Shown here: one piece after another, positions 26,850 through 33,484 of the stretch | Layout: each line of letters starts with the position of its first letter | How positions within the stretch are numbered: the stretch's first letter is position 1 | Assembly: GCA_020052615.1 (NCBI GenBank) | Contig: JAGVOT010000100.1 | Coordinates: forward strand, 1 to 64,000 | DNA length: 64,000 nucleotides | Source: Nitrospirota bacterium | GTDB taxonomy: Bacteria; Nitrospirota; UBA9217 | Reading direction: 5' to 3' | Made by a program: the position numbers and the translations under genes | Notes under the pieces: model-generated | Told to the model about the DNA's origin: nothing | Database searches by the model: none | What the model saw: the letters and a program-made list of their open reading frames with translations, nothing else

Positions 26850-26977
26850 TGTCAGCGGTTTTCATCGACCCACCGTCCTGGGTCTATCTCGGTCTGCTTC
26901 TGTGGGGTACCGGTCTCTCCGGCCGGCGCCCGCTTTTACTCATTTTCAGTCTCTCGCCCGGCGGTTCTTGCAAGTAG
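26819..26977 (+). CDS. Possible 52-residue hydrophobic small protein
   Basis: ATG at 26819 preceded by GGAG at 5-6 bp. It encodes MARTVFGISMMSAVFIDPPS, then a hydrophobic WVYLGLLLWGTGLSG and a basic RRPLLLIF segment, ending CK. It could be a one- or two-span membrane peptide. It ends 6 bp before the structured RNA at 26984. It may equally be chance. Confidence 0.28.
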   Translation: MARTVFGISMMSAVFIDPPSWVYLGLLLWGTGLSGRRPLLLIFSLSPGGSCK

Positions 26978-26983
26978 TCCTTA

Positions 26984-27049
26984 GGGACCTCTGTCCCCTC
27001 CGGATATTGTCGTAAATCTTCCGGAGAGAGGAGCAGCCTCTCTGGTCCC
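26984..27049 (+). ncRNA. Predicted three-way-junction RNA upstream of nrdJ
   Basis: Three nested perfect stems: P1 GGGACC (26984-26989) / GGTCCC (27044-27049); P2 CTCCGGA (26998-27004) / TCCGGAG (27020-27026) with a 15-nt loop; P3 AGAGAGG (27025-27031) / CCTCTCT (27037-27043) with loop agcag. P2 and P3 compete for two bases. P3 abuts P1 directly, as in compact junction riboswitches. No T-run follows. The class is not recognised. Confidence 0.5.
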
Positions 27050-27192
27050 GGGAAATATGAGACAACAAAAAGCCTGTTTATCCTCGAATCCGCCGATCTC
27101 CTCCTGCTAAACCTCATTATGTGACTGAAAGGTCAACTTCCTCGGCACCATGCCCTTATCGGGTGGTAAAATATATACAGAGGAAAAGCGAT

Positions 27193-28935
27193 ATGTCCAT
27201 TGATACCAACACAACCCGGTTGACCTCGAACGCCTTGACCGTTCTCCGGCGCCGGTACCTTAAAAAGGACGAGCACGGGAACATCATGGAAACCCCTGGG
27301 GAGATGTTTCGCAGGGTGGCCGAAAATATGGCCCAGGCAGACCTGCTCTACGGGAATACCGACGTGCGGAAGACGGAAGAGGAGTTCTTGCGCATTCTCA
27401 CCAACCTTGAGTTCCTGCCCAATTCGCCGACCCTGATGAACGCAGGGCGGCCGCTCCAGCAGCTGGCCGCATGTTTCGTCCTGCCCGTGGAAGACTCGCT
27501 CGAATCCATATTCGACGCTGTCAAGGAAACCGCTCTCATACACCAGAGCGGCGGAGGCACCGGTTTCTCCTTCAGCCGGCTGCGGCCGAAGAACGACGCC
27601 GTTCGAAGTACGAGCGGCGCTGCAAGCGGCCCCGTTTCGTTCATGAGGGTCTTCAATATGGCCACCGAGGTGATCAAACAGGGAGGAACGCGCAGGGGCG
27701 CGAACATGGGGATCCTCCGGGTGGACCACCCCGACATCTTTGAGTTCATTGCTGCAAAGACGGACAATGCAGAGCTTTCGAACTTCAATATATCCGTCGC
27801 TGTTACCGAGGAATTCATGCAAGCCGTGGAAAGGGACGGGGACGTGCCTCTCGTGAATCCCCATAATCAGCTGACGGCAAGGACCGTGAAGGCAAGGGAT
27901 ATCTTTGATGCGATGGTCGGCATGGCCTGGAGGACCGGCGATCCGGGGGTGGTGTTCCTCGACCGTATCAACCGGGACAATCCGACGCCCCATCTCGGCG
28001 ACATGGAGAGCACCAATCCTTGCGGCGAACAGCCGCTCCTTCCCTATGAACCGTGCAATCTTGGCTCTATCAACCTTTCTCTGCTGCACCGGGAAGAGGG
28101 GGGGCGATATCGCATCGACTGGGAGAGGCTCGAGCGGGCGGTAAGGACGGGCGTTCATTTTCTCGATAATGTCATCGACATGAGCCGTTATCCTCTCGAT
28201 CAGATCGACCGTCTCGCGAAAGGGAACCGGAAGATCGGGCTCGGTGTTATGGGTTTCGCGGACCTGCTCATCCGTCTCGGCATTCCCTATGACTCCGAGG
28301 AGGCGATACGGACCGGAGAAGAGATAATGCGGTTCATCCGGGAGCGGGGATGGGCTGCATCAGAAGACCTTGCGCGAGAACGGGGCGTGTTTCCGAACTT
28401 CCCGGGAAGTAGGTATGACAGACCGGGCGGCAGCCGGCTTCGGAATGCCACGGTAACGACGGTCGCGCCGACTGGAACGCTCTCTCTCATAGCGGACTGT
28501 TCAAGCGGCATCGAGCCGTTGTTCGCCCTTTCGTTTACGCGCCATGTGCTTGGCGATGTTGACCTGCCGGAGATCAGCAGCCACTTCCTTGAGGTTGCCC
28601 GGCAGCGTGGCTTCTTCAGTGATACGCTCGTCATGCGTATGATGGCCGGTGAATCGATCCGGCAGATGCACGGTATCCCGGACGACGTGAAAAGGGTGTT
28701 TGTTACGACGTTCGACATCGCGCCGGAGTGGCACGTGCGCATGCAGGCGGCATTCCAGCATCACACCGATAATGCGGTCTCCAAGACCATCAATTTTCCG
28801 CCCGAAGCGACTCGGGATGATATCCGGAAGGCCTTCCTGCTGGCGTACCGGGAGGGGGTCAAAGGAATCACCATCTTCAGGAGCGGCAGCAAGAGCGGAC
28901 AGGTTCTGACCTGCGGTGAGTCGCTCTACTGCTGA
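27193..28935 (+). CDS. nrdJ: Adenosylcobalamin-dependent (class II) ribonucleotide reductase
   Basis: Reduces ribonucleotides to deoxyribonucleotides using a B12 radical, with or without oxygen; 580 residues, cytoplasmic. It has FLPNSPTLMNAG near residue 75, the radical-loop NPCGEQPLLPYEPCNLGS (about 274) carrying the active-site Cys, TVAPTGTLSLIADCSSGIEP (about 424), and a C-terminal GVKGITIFRSGSKSGQVL ending CGESLYC with two Cys. There is no N-terminal ATP cone and no long C-terminal zinc-ribbon tail, so it is a short class II form. The ATG at 27193 has AGAGGA upstream; the frame's GTG at 27121 is rejected. A Crp/Fnr gene follows after 53 bp. Confidence 0.92.
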   Translation: MSIDTNTTRLTSNALTVLRRRYLKKDEHGNIMETPGEMFRRVAENMAQADLLYGNTDVRKTEEEFLRILTNLEFLPNSPTLMNAGRPLQQLAACFVLPVEDSLESIFDAVKETALIHQSGGGTGFSFSRLRPKNDAVRSTSGAASGPVSFMRVFNMATEVIKQGGTRRGANMGILRVDHPDIFEFIAAKTDNAELSNFNISVAVTEEFMQAVERDGDVPLVNPHNQLTARTVKARDIFDAMVGMAWRTGDPGVVFLDRINRDNPTPHLGDMESTNPCGEQPLLPYEPCNLGSINLSLLHREEGGRYRIDWERLERAVRTGVHFLDNVIDMSRYPLDQIDRLAKGNRKIGLGVMGFADLLIRLGIPYDSEEAIRTGEEIMRFIRERGWAASEDLARERGVFPNFPGSRYDRPGGSRLRNATVTTVAPTGTLSLIADCSSGIEPLFALSFTRHVLGDVDLPEISSHFLEVARQRGFFSDTLVMRMMAGESIRQMHGIPDDVKRVFVTTFDIAPEWHVRMQAAFQHHTDNAVSKTINFPPEATRDDIRKAFLLAYREGVKGITIFRSGSKSGQVLTCGESLYC

Positions 28936-28988
28936 TGGAACAAATATGCCGTCCTGGCAGATACGACCTCCCCTGTGAAAGGATTACC

Positions 28989-29639
28989 ATGAAGACCAGC
29001 GAGTTCACGAAGGCATTTCCGGCGTTTCGGAGCGGACCGGAAGCATTGCTGAAGGAACTGCTGACCGTCAGCAGGCGGCAGGTCGTTCCCGCGGGAACGC
29101 AGATCTACCATGAAGGGGACGCCTGCAGTGCCATCGCCTTTGTCCTGTCCGGAGATATTCGCGTATACAAGATCGGCCAGACGGGACGGGAGATCACGCT
29201 TTACGAGATCGGTCCCGGGGAGACCTGTATCCTCAACGCGTCGTGTATCCTGTCCGGACAGACCTATCCTGCCAACGCGGTGACCCTGTCGAAAACAGTG
29301 CTGTTCATGGTTCCGTCTACGGAGTTTCGAAGGGTCATCTCAGAGCATGAAACGGTCAGGAACTTCATATTCACGCTGCTCAGCCACCGGTTGACAGGAG
29401 TGATGGAGCTGGTCGAGGAGGTTGCCTTTGGACACATGGATGAGCGACTCTGGGACTATCTTGTAGAAAGATCCGGGGACAACAGGCTTGAGACCACCCA
29501 CCAGAAGATCGCGAACGATCTGGGCACCTCCCGCGAGGTCGTCAGCAGGCTGCTGAAAGACCTGGAGCGCAAGGGGAGGGTAAAGCTCTCCCGGAACGTC
29601 GTTACGCTGCATGATCAACCCCTTAAAATATATCAATAA
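28989..29639 (+). CDS. Crp/Fnr-family transcriptional regulator
   Basis: 216 residues. The cNMP-like sensor domain (about 25-140) contains VPAGTQIYHEGDACSAIAFVLSGDIRVY and the unusual GPGETCILNASCILSG with two Cys. A dimerisation helix follows. The winged helix-turn-helix has recognition helix TSREVVSRLLKDLERKG (about 180-195). Arg, Glu and the later Arg sit where Crp Arg180, Glu181 and Arg185 read GTGA. This fits the TGTGA/TCACA palindrome at 29701. There are no Fnr-type iron-sulfur Cys at the N-terminus. The ATG at 28989 has AAAGGA before it. It is probably co-transcribed with nrdJ and regulates the DUF2892 gene downstream. Confidence 0.88.
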   Translation: MKTSEFTKAFPAFRSGPEALLKELLTVSRRQVVPAGTQIYHEGDACSAIAFVLSGDIRVYKIGQTGREITLYEIGPGETCILNASCILSGQTYPANAVTLSKTVLFMVPSTEFRRVISEHETVRNFIFTLLSHRLTGVMELVEEVAFGHMDERLWDYLVERSGDNRLETTHQKIANDLGTSREVVSRLLKDLERKGRVKLSRNVVTLHDQPLKIYQ

Positions 29640-29700
29640 AAGTGCTGCGGAAAAAAGAAGTGAATTTGTATGGTTTGCCTTCTCCCGTTTGAACTGTCTT

Positions 29701-29715
29701 TGTGACTTTGTCACA
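29701..29715. promoter_or_regulatory. Crp-type operator upstream of the DUF2892 gene
   Basis: TGTGACTTTGTCACA is a perfect 15-bp palindrome containing TGTGA and TCACA half-sites. A -10-like GATATGGT lies at about 29735-29742, which would put the operator centre near -40, a class II activator position. The adjacent Crp/Fnr protein has the residues expected to read these half-sites. Confidence 0.72.
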
Positions 29716-29803
29716 GACCGTGCTTCGGATCGGTGATATGGTAGTAACAACAAAAGGGGCGGTTGCACCGCACCCTATCATCTATCACGAGGAGGAGAAT
29801 TTA

Positions 29804-29995
29804 ATGAAAAAGAATGTTGGTTCTGCAGAAAGAGCGATCCGGACTGTGCTGGGGCTGGTGGTGCTGTCTCTGGCGTTCATAGGACCCAAGTCGCCCTGGG
29901 CCTATCTCGGCATTATCCCGCTGGCGACCGGTCTCATGGGCTGGTGCCCGCCTTATGCCTTGTTCGGCATCTCGACCTGTAAGACCTGCAAGTAG
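29804..29995 (+). CDS. DUF2892 (YgaP-like) small membrane protein
   Basis: 63 residues: MKKNVGSAERAIRTVLGLVVLSLAFIG, a short loop with SPWAYLGIIPLATGLMGWCPPYALFGI, then STCKTCK. It has two transmembrane helices and a Cys-rich tail, the pattern of DUF2892 proteins and of the membrane part of YgaP. GAGGAGGAG lies before the ATG at 29804. It stands behind the Crp-type operator at 29701. The three Cys (WCPPY, CKTC) suggest thiol, sulfur or metal chemistry, but the function is not established. Confidence 0.85.
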   Translation: MKKNVGSAERAIRTVLGLVVLSLAFIGPKSPWAYLGIIPLATGLMGWCPPYALFGISTCKTCK

Positions 29996-30049
29996 AAGAT
30001 CGTATTCTTGCTCAATAGCAATAATCGATAGAAACTGCTGCGTGCCCTG

Positions 30050-30086
30050 ATGGCGCCTCGCGTTATGCGACGCGCCATTTTCTTTT
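30050..30086 (+). terminator. Terminator after the DUF2892 gene
   Basis: 11-bp stem with one mismatch: atggcgcctcg (30050-30060) / cgacgcgccat (30068-30078), 7-nt loop, followed by tttctttt. Confidence 0.82.
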
Positions 30087-30159
30087 GTTATGGACGATTT
30101 GCCAGGCACGGTGGATCCAGAAACAGGTGAATTCCACGAAGTCTGCCGCGTGAGCTCCA

Positions 30160-31536
30160 ATGACAACAAAGCCTGAAAATCAACTTGACACAACCGTTGA
30201 AAACGGCAACAATGCAGCATTCTACACGGCAATGCATTTCCGACCCCATGGCATGACGAACGGCAAACCTTTACCGAACAGCACCATCTCTTCCGGCATC
30301 GAAAGTCTCGATATCCTGATCGACGGCTTTTCCATCGGGGACAATGTCGTCTGGGAGATCGAGGCGGGATCGTCGTCGGATGTGTTTATTCGCAGCTTCA
30401 TCGCCCGGTCGTTTCGCGACGAACAGAAGATCATCTACATCAGTTTCAACCGATCTCCCCAGACGGTCCTGCAGGGGCTGGGTGCCATCGTATCGCCTGA
30501 CCATTTCACGCTCGTCGATTGCTTTACCGCGGGCAAGGGTAAGAACGACAGCACTTTTTTAAAGTTCTATGAGAAAAAGCATCCGGCATCAGTCGTTAAG
30601 ATCGAGGAACCGCGGAACATCGAGCGTTTCACGGCCACGCTGAACGCCATTGAGGACAAGCTTCCTCCGGGCGCGCGGTACGTATTTGACAGCCTGACGG
30701 GCATGCAGGACCTGTGGGGAGACGAGAGTGAGACTCACCGGTTCTTCACCTATATGTGCCCCCGGCTCTATGACCTGGGCACGGTAGCCTACTGGATACT
30801 GGAGAAGGAGGCCCATAGCCCGCGGTTCAAGGCCAACCTTCGGCACATCACCCAGGTCGTTTTCGATCTTTCCAAACGGAAGAACAATCTCTTCCTGAAA
30901 GCGCTGAAGCTGGAAGGCCGCCAGGACCGGGAAGTATTCAAACCCCATCCGTTCGATATTCGGGGCGAGACCGTAACGATCACGTCGCTTAAAAAAGAGC
31001 CTGCCACGGATATCGGTGGAAAGCTGAAAGAGACCAGGCTTCGGAGCGGCATGAGCCAGAAGGAACTGGCTGACAAGGCGGGTGTCACACCGAGTTTTCT
31101 GTCGCAGTTGGAGAGCAACCAGGTCAGCCCATCGCTCGGCACCTTCATGCAGATATGCAGGGCCCTGGGCATCAATCCAGGTCAATTCCTGGAATCCGGG
31201 ATACCGCCGGATGTACGTCCCTGGCTTGAAAAAGGGGAATCGATCCGTTCCCGCGCTTCATCGCGAGAGGATGTTGCCAGGATATATGATGTGCCCTCGG
31301 GAGATAAATTCTCGGTACGGCTCGTGGTATTGCCGTCTGGTGCCGCCATGAACCGGCATTTCTTCTATCACAAGGAGGAAGAGCTGGTCTATATCATAAA
31401 AGGTGATCTATCCGTGACGATGGGAGGCCGGGAGGCGAGGATACGATCTGGAGATGTCATTCGCCTGAAGGACGCGTTCCCTTCACACTGGAAGAACCAA
31501 GGAGGTGATGATGCAGAGCTGCTGGTATTGTGGTAA
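30160..31536 (+). CDS. Fusion regulator: degenerate KaiC/RAD55-like domain, XRE helix-turn-helix and cupin
   Basis: 458 residues with three parts. Residues about 40-270 look like a KaiC/RadA-type ATPase (STISSGIESLDILIDGFSIGDNVVW...; Walker B-like ARYVFDSLTG), but the Walker A position reads EIEAGSSSDVFIRS instead of GxxxxGKT, so nucleotide binding is unlikely or altered. Residues about 283-340 are an XRE helix-turn-helix (KLKETRLRSGMSQKELADKAGVTPSFLSQLE). Residues about 375-458 are a cupin (HFFYHKEEELVYIIKGDLSV, SGDVIRLKDAFPSHW). XRE-cupin proteins are ligand-responsive transcription factors. The start is uncertain; there is no good Shine-Dalgarno site and Met32 is possible. It lies directly upstream of the glutamate-synthase-like genes and probably regulates them through 31589-31632. 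Confidence 0.85.
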   Translation: MTTKPENQLDTTVENGNNAAFYTAMHFRPHGMTNGKPLPNSTISSGIESLDILIDGFSIGDNVVWEIEAGSSSDVFIRSFIARSFRDEQKIIYISFNRSPQTVLQGLGAIVSPDHFTLVDCFTAGKGKNDSTFLKFYEKKHPASVVKIEEPRNIERFTATLNAIEDKLPPGARYVFDSLTGMQDLWGDESETHRFFTYMCPRLYDLGTVAYWILEKEAHSPRFKANLRHITQVVFDLSKRKNNLFLKALKLEGRQDREVFKPHPFDIRGETVTITSLKKEPATDIGGKLKETRLRSGMSQKELADKAGVTPSFLSQLESNQVSPSLGTFMQICRALGINPGQFLESGIPPDVRPWLEKGESIRSRASSREDVARIYDVPSGDKFSVRLVVLPSGAAMNRHFFYHKEEELVYIIKGDLSVTMGGREARIRSGDVIRLKDAFPSHWKNQGGDDAELLVLW

Positions 31537-31588
31537 AGCCTGAAGGAGCAATGAAAGCGGGGAGAGGGATTTTTTTTGTCTTTTGATG

Positions 31589-31632
31589 TTAGCTAGACTT
31601 AATTAGTTGGCTAAATAGTTAAGCGTAGCTAA
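31589..31632. promoter_or_regulatory. Nested inverted repeat (TTAG...CTAA) upstream of the FMN glutamate-synthase-like genes
   Basis: Outer arms TTAGCTAGACTTAA (31589-31602) and TTAAGCGTAGCTAA (31619-31632) are 12/14 complementary. Inside lies TTAGTTGGCTAA (31603-31614). It sits about 82 bp before the ATG at 31715, a good position for an operator of the XRE-cupin protein or NrpR. Confidence 0.6.
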
Positions 31633-31714
31633 TGGGACGTAACAGTATGACCGGGTTTTTCGATGTCCACGGTCCAGGTGTCAGGAAAAAAATATACAAC
31701 ATAAGGAGAATACC

Positions 31715-33307
31715 ATGAACCTGCAACAGCCGAATGCCAATGATGCAACAAGAACTGCAAATCGATCGAGAAATGTCTCGCCCATGAGCGGTCTTTGTAC
31801 CCGCTGCGTCGACGGATGCCGGGGGAATTGCGAGGTCTTCAAAGCGACCTTCCGGGGCCGGGAGTTGCTTTATCCGGGGCCATTCGGAAGCATTACCGCG
31901 GGCGGCGACAAGAACTACCCTGTCGACTATTCCCACCTGAACATTCACGGATATGCGCTTGGCGCCAAAGGGCTTCCCGCAGGGCAGGTGGGCGATCCGG
32001 ATACGGCACGGTTCCCCAATGTCAGCACGGAGACCAGCTATGGCTGGGACAAGAAGATCAAGATGAAGGTGCCGATCTTTACCGGCGCGCTCGGGTCCAC
32101 CGAAATTGCGCGGAAGAACTGGGAGCACTTCGCGGTGGGTGCAGCCATATCGGGCGTCACGATCGTTTGCGGAGAGAACGTGTGCGGCATCGATCCGGAG
32201 CTCGAGCTCGGCAGCAACAAGCTGGTCAAAAAGGCGCCGGACATGGACCGCCGGATCGCATTGTACAAGAAGTACCACCAGGGATACGGCGAGATCCTGG
32301 TACAGATGAACGTCGAGGACACGCGTCTTGGCGTCGCCGAGTACATCATCGACAAGCACAAACTCGATACCATCGAGCTGAAGTGGGGTCAGGGCGCCAA
32401 GTGCATCGGCGGCGAGATCAAGGTAAGCTCCCTCGAGCGCGCGCTGGAACTGCAGAAGCGCGGCTATATCGTCACGCCGGACCCGTCCGATCCGGTTGTG
32501 CAGGCAGCATTCAAGGAGACGGCCATCAAGGAGTTTGAGCGCCACAGCCGACTCGGATTCATCGGCGAACAGGAGTTCTACGCCGAGGTCAATCGGCTGC
32601 GTAAGCTCGGATTCAAGCGCATCACCCTGAAGACGGGCGCTTACGGCCTGCGGGAACTGGCCATGGCCATCAAGTGGAGTTCCAAGGCCAAGATCGATCT
32701 TTTGACCATTGACGGTGCTCCTGGCGGGACCGGAATGAGCCCCTGGCGGATGATGGAAGAATGGGGCATGCCTTCACTCTATCTGCATGCTGCCGCATAT
32801 GAGTTCTCGAAAAAGCTGGCGGACAAAGGCGAGCGCGTACCGGACATCGCCTTTGCAGGCGGGTTCAGCAGCGAAGACGGCGTGTTCAAGGCCCTGGCCA
32901 TGGGTGCGCCCTTCGTCAAGGCGATCTGCATGGGCCGCGCACTGATGATCCCGGGCATGGTCGGCAAGAACATCGAACACTGGATCAAGGACAATGACCT
33001 TCCGAAGACCGTGAGCGAATTCGGCAACACTGTCGAGGAGATCTTCGTGAACTACGAGGATGTGAAAAAGCAGGTCGGCAGCAGCGAGATCAAGAACATC
33101 CCGCTCGGCGCGATCGGCATTTACAGCTATTCGAACAAGATCAAGGTGGGGCTGCAGCAGCTGATGGCGGGCGCGCGGTGCTTCAATGTCGATTCGGTTA
33201 CCAGGAACGAGCTGATGTCCCTCACCGAGGAGTGCGCCAAAGTCACGGGGATACCCTATCTCATGGATTCCTACCGTGAAGAGGCGATGAAGATCCTGAA
33301 TTCGTAA
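31715..33307 (+). CDS. FMN-binding glutamate-synthase-like protein, orphan copy 1
   Basis: 530 residues with the alpha/beta barrel of the glutamate synthase central domain. Examples are FTGALGSTEIARKNWEHFAVGAAISG, KWGQGAKCIGGE, and the FMN/phosphate loop DGAPGGTGMSPWRMMEEWG. It has an N-terminal Cys cluster CTRCVDGCRGNC at about residue 29. It lacks the C-x2-C-x4-C-P 3Fe-4S motif seen in the true glutamate synthase subunit at 37657, and has no amidotransferase or GXGXG domain. It may therefore bind a metal cluster at the N-terminus instead. TAAGGAG precedes the ATG. The substrate is unknown; a glutamate- or amine-related FMN reaction is inferred from family. It is clearly paralogous to the next gene. 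Confidence 0.85.
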   Translation: MNLQQPNANDATRTANRSRNVSPMSGLCTRCVDGCRGNCEVFKATFRGRELLYPGPFGSITAGGDKNYPVDYSHLNIHGYALGAKGLPAGQVGDPDTARFPNVSTETSYGWDKKIKMKVPIFTGALGSTEIARKNWEHFAVGAAISGVTIVCGENVCGIDPELELGSNKLVKKAPDMDRRIALYKKYHQGYGEILVQMNVEDTRLGVAEYIIDKHKLDTIELKWGQGAKCIGGEIKVSSLERALELQKRGYIVTPDPSDPVVQAAFKETAIKEFERHSRLGFIGEQEFYAEVNRLRKLGFKRITLKTGAYGLRELAMAIKWSSKAKIDLLTIDGAPGGTGMSPWRMMEEWGMPSLYLHAAAYEFSKKLADKGERVPDIAFAGGFSSEDGVFKALAMGAPFVKAICMGRALMIPGMVGKNIEHWIKDNDLPKTVSEFGNTVEEIFVNYEDVKKQVGSSEIKNIPLGAIGIYSYSNKIKVGLQQLMAGARCFNVDSVTRNELMSLTEECAKVTGIPYLMDSYREEAMKILNS

Positions 33308-33332
33308 ACGGCTCAAACCAGAATCAAAGTCA

Positions 33333-33443
33333 TCTCTCGCAGGGCACGCAGAGGACGCAGAGTGAAACAATGACACGACAACCCGATATTTCGTCCAGGG
33401 TATGCGTTGTTGTTCTCCGCGAGCTCTGCGCCTCTGCGAGGGA
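33333..33443. repeat. Short-period inverted repeat between the two orphan FMN genes
   Basis: Left arm 33333-33362 (tctcgcagggcacgcagagg, acgcagag) and right arm 33424-33443 (ctctgcgcctctgcgaggga) are near reverse complements, built from gcagagg-like units. There is no gene in the gap. Confidence 0.7.
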
Positions 33444-33484
33444 TATGTTTTCTCAATCTCTTTGTTGTAAAGGAGGTCACGATC

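Larger units (their letters stand above)
26704..27192. other. 489-bp non-coding stretch upstream of nrdJ
   Basis: No long gene. It contains two possible tiny ORFs with good ribosome sites (26790-26849 and 26819-26977), a predicted three-way-junction RNA (26984-27049) and an A/T-rich ggtaaaatatatacag stretch before nrdJ that could hold its -10. No classic cobalamin riboswitch boxes were recognised, although nrdJ is B12-dependent. Confidence 0.6.
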
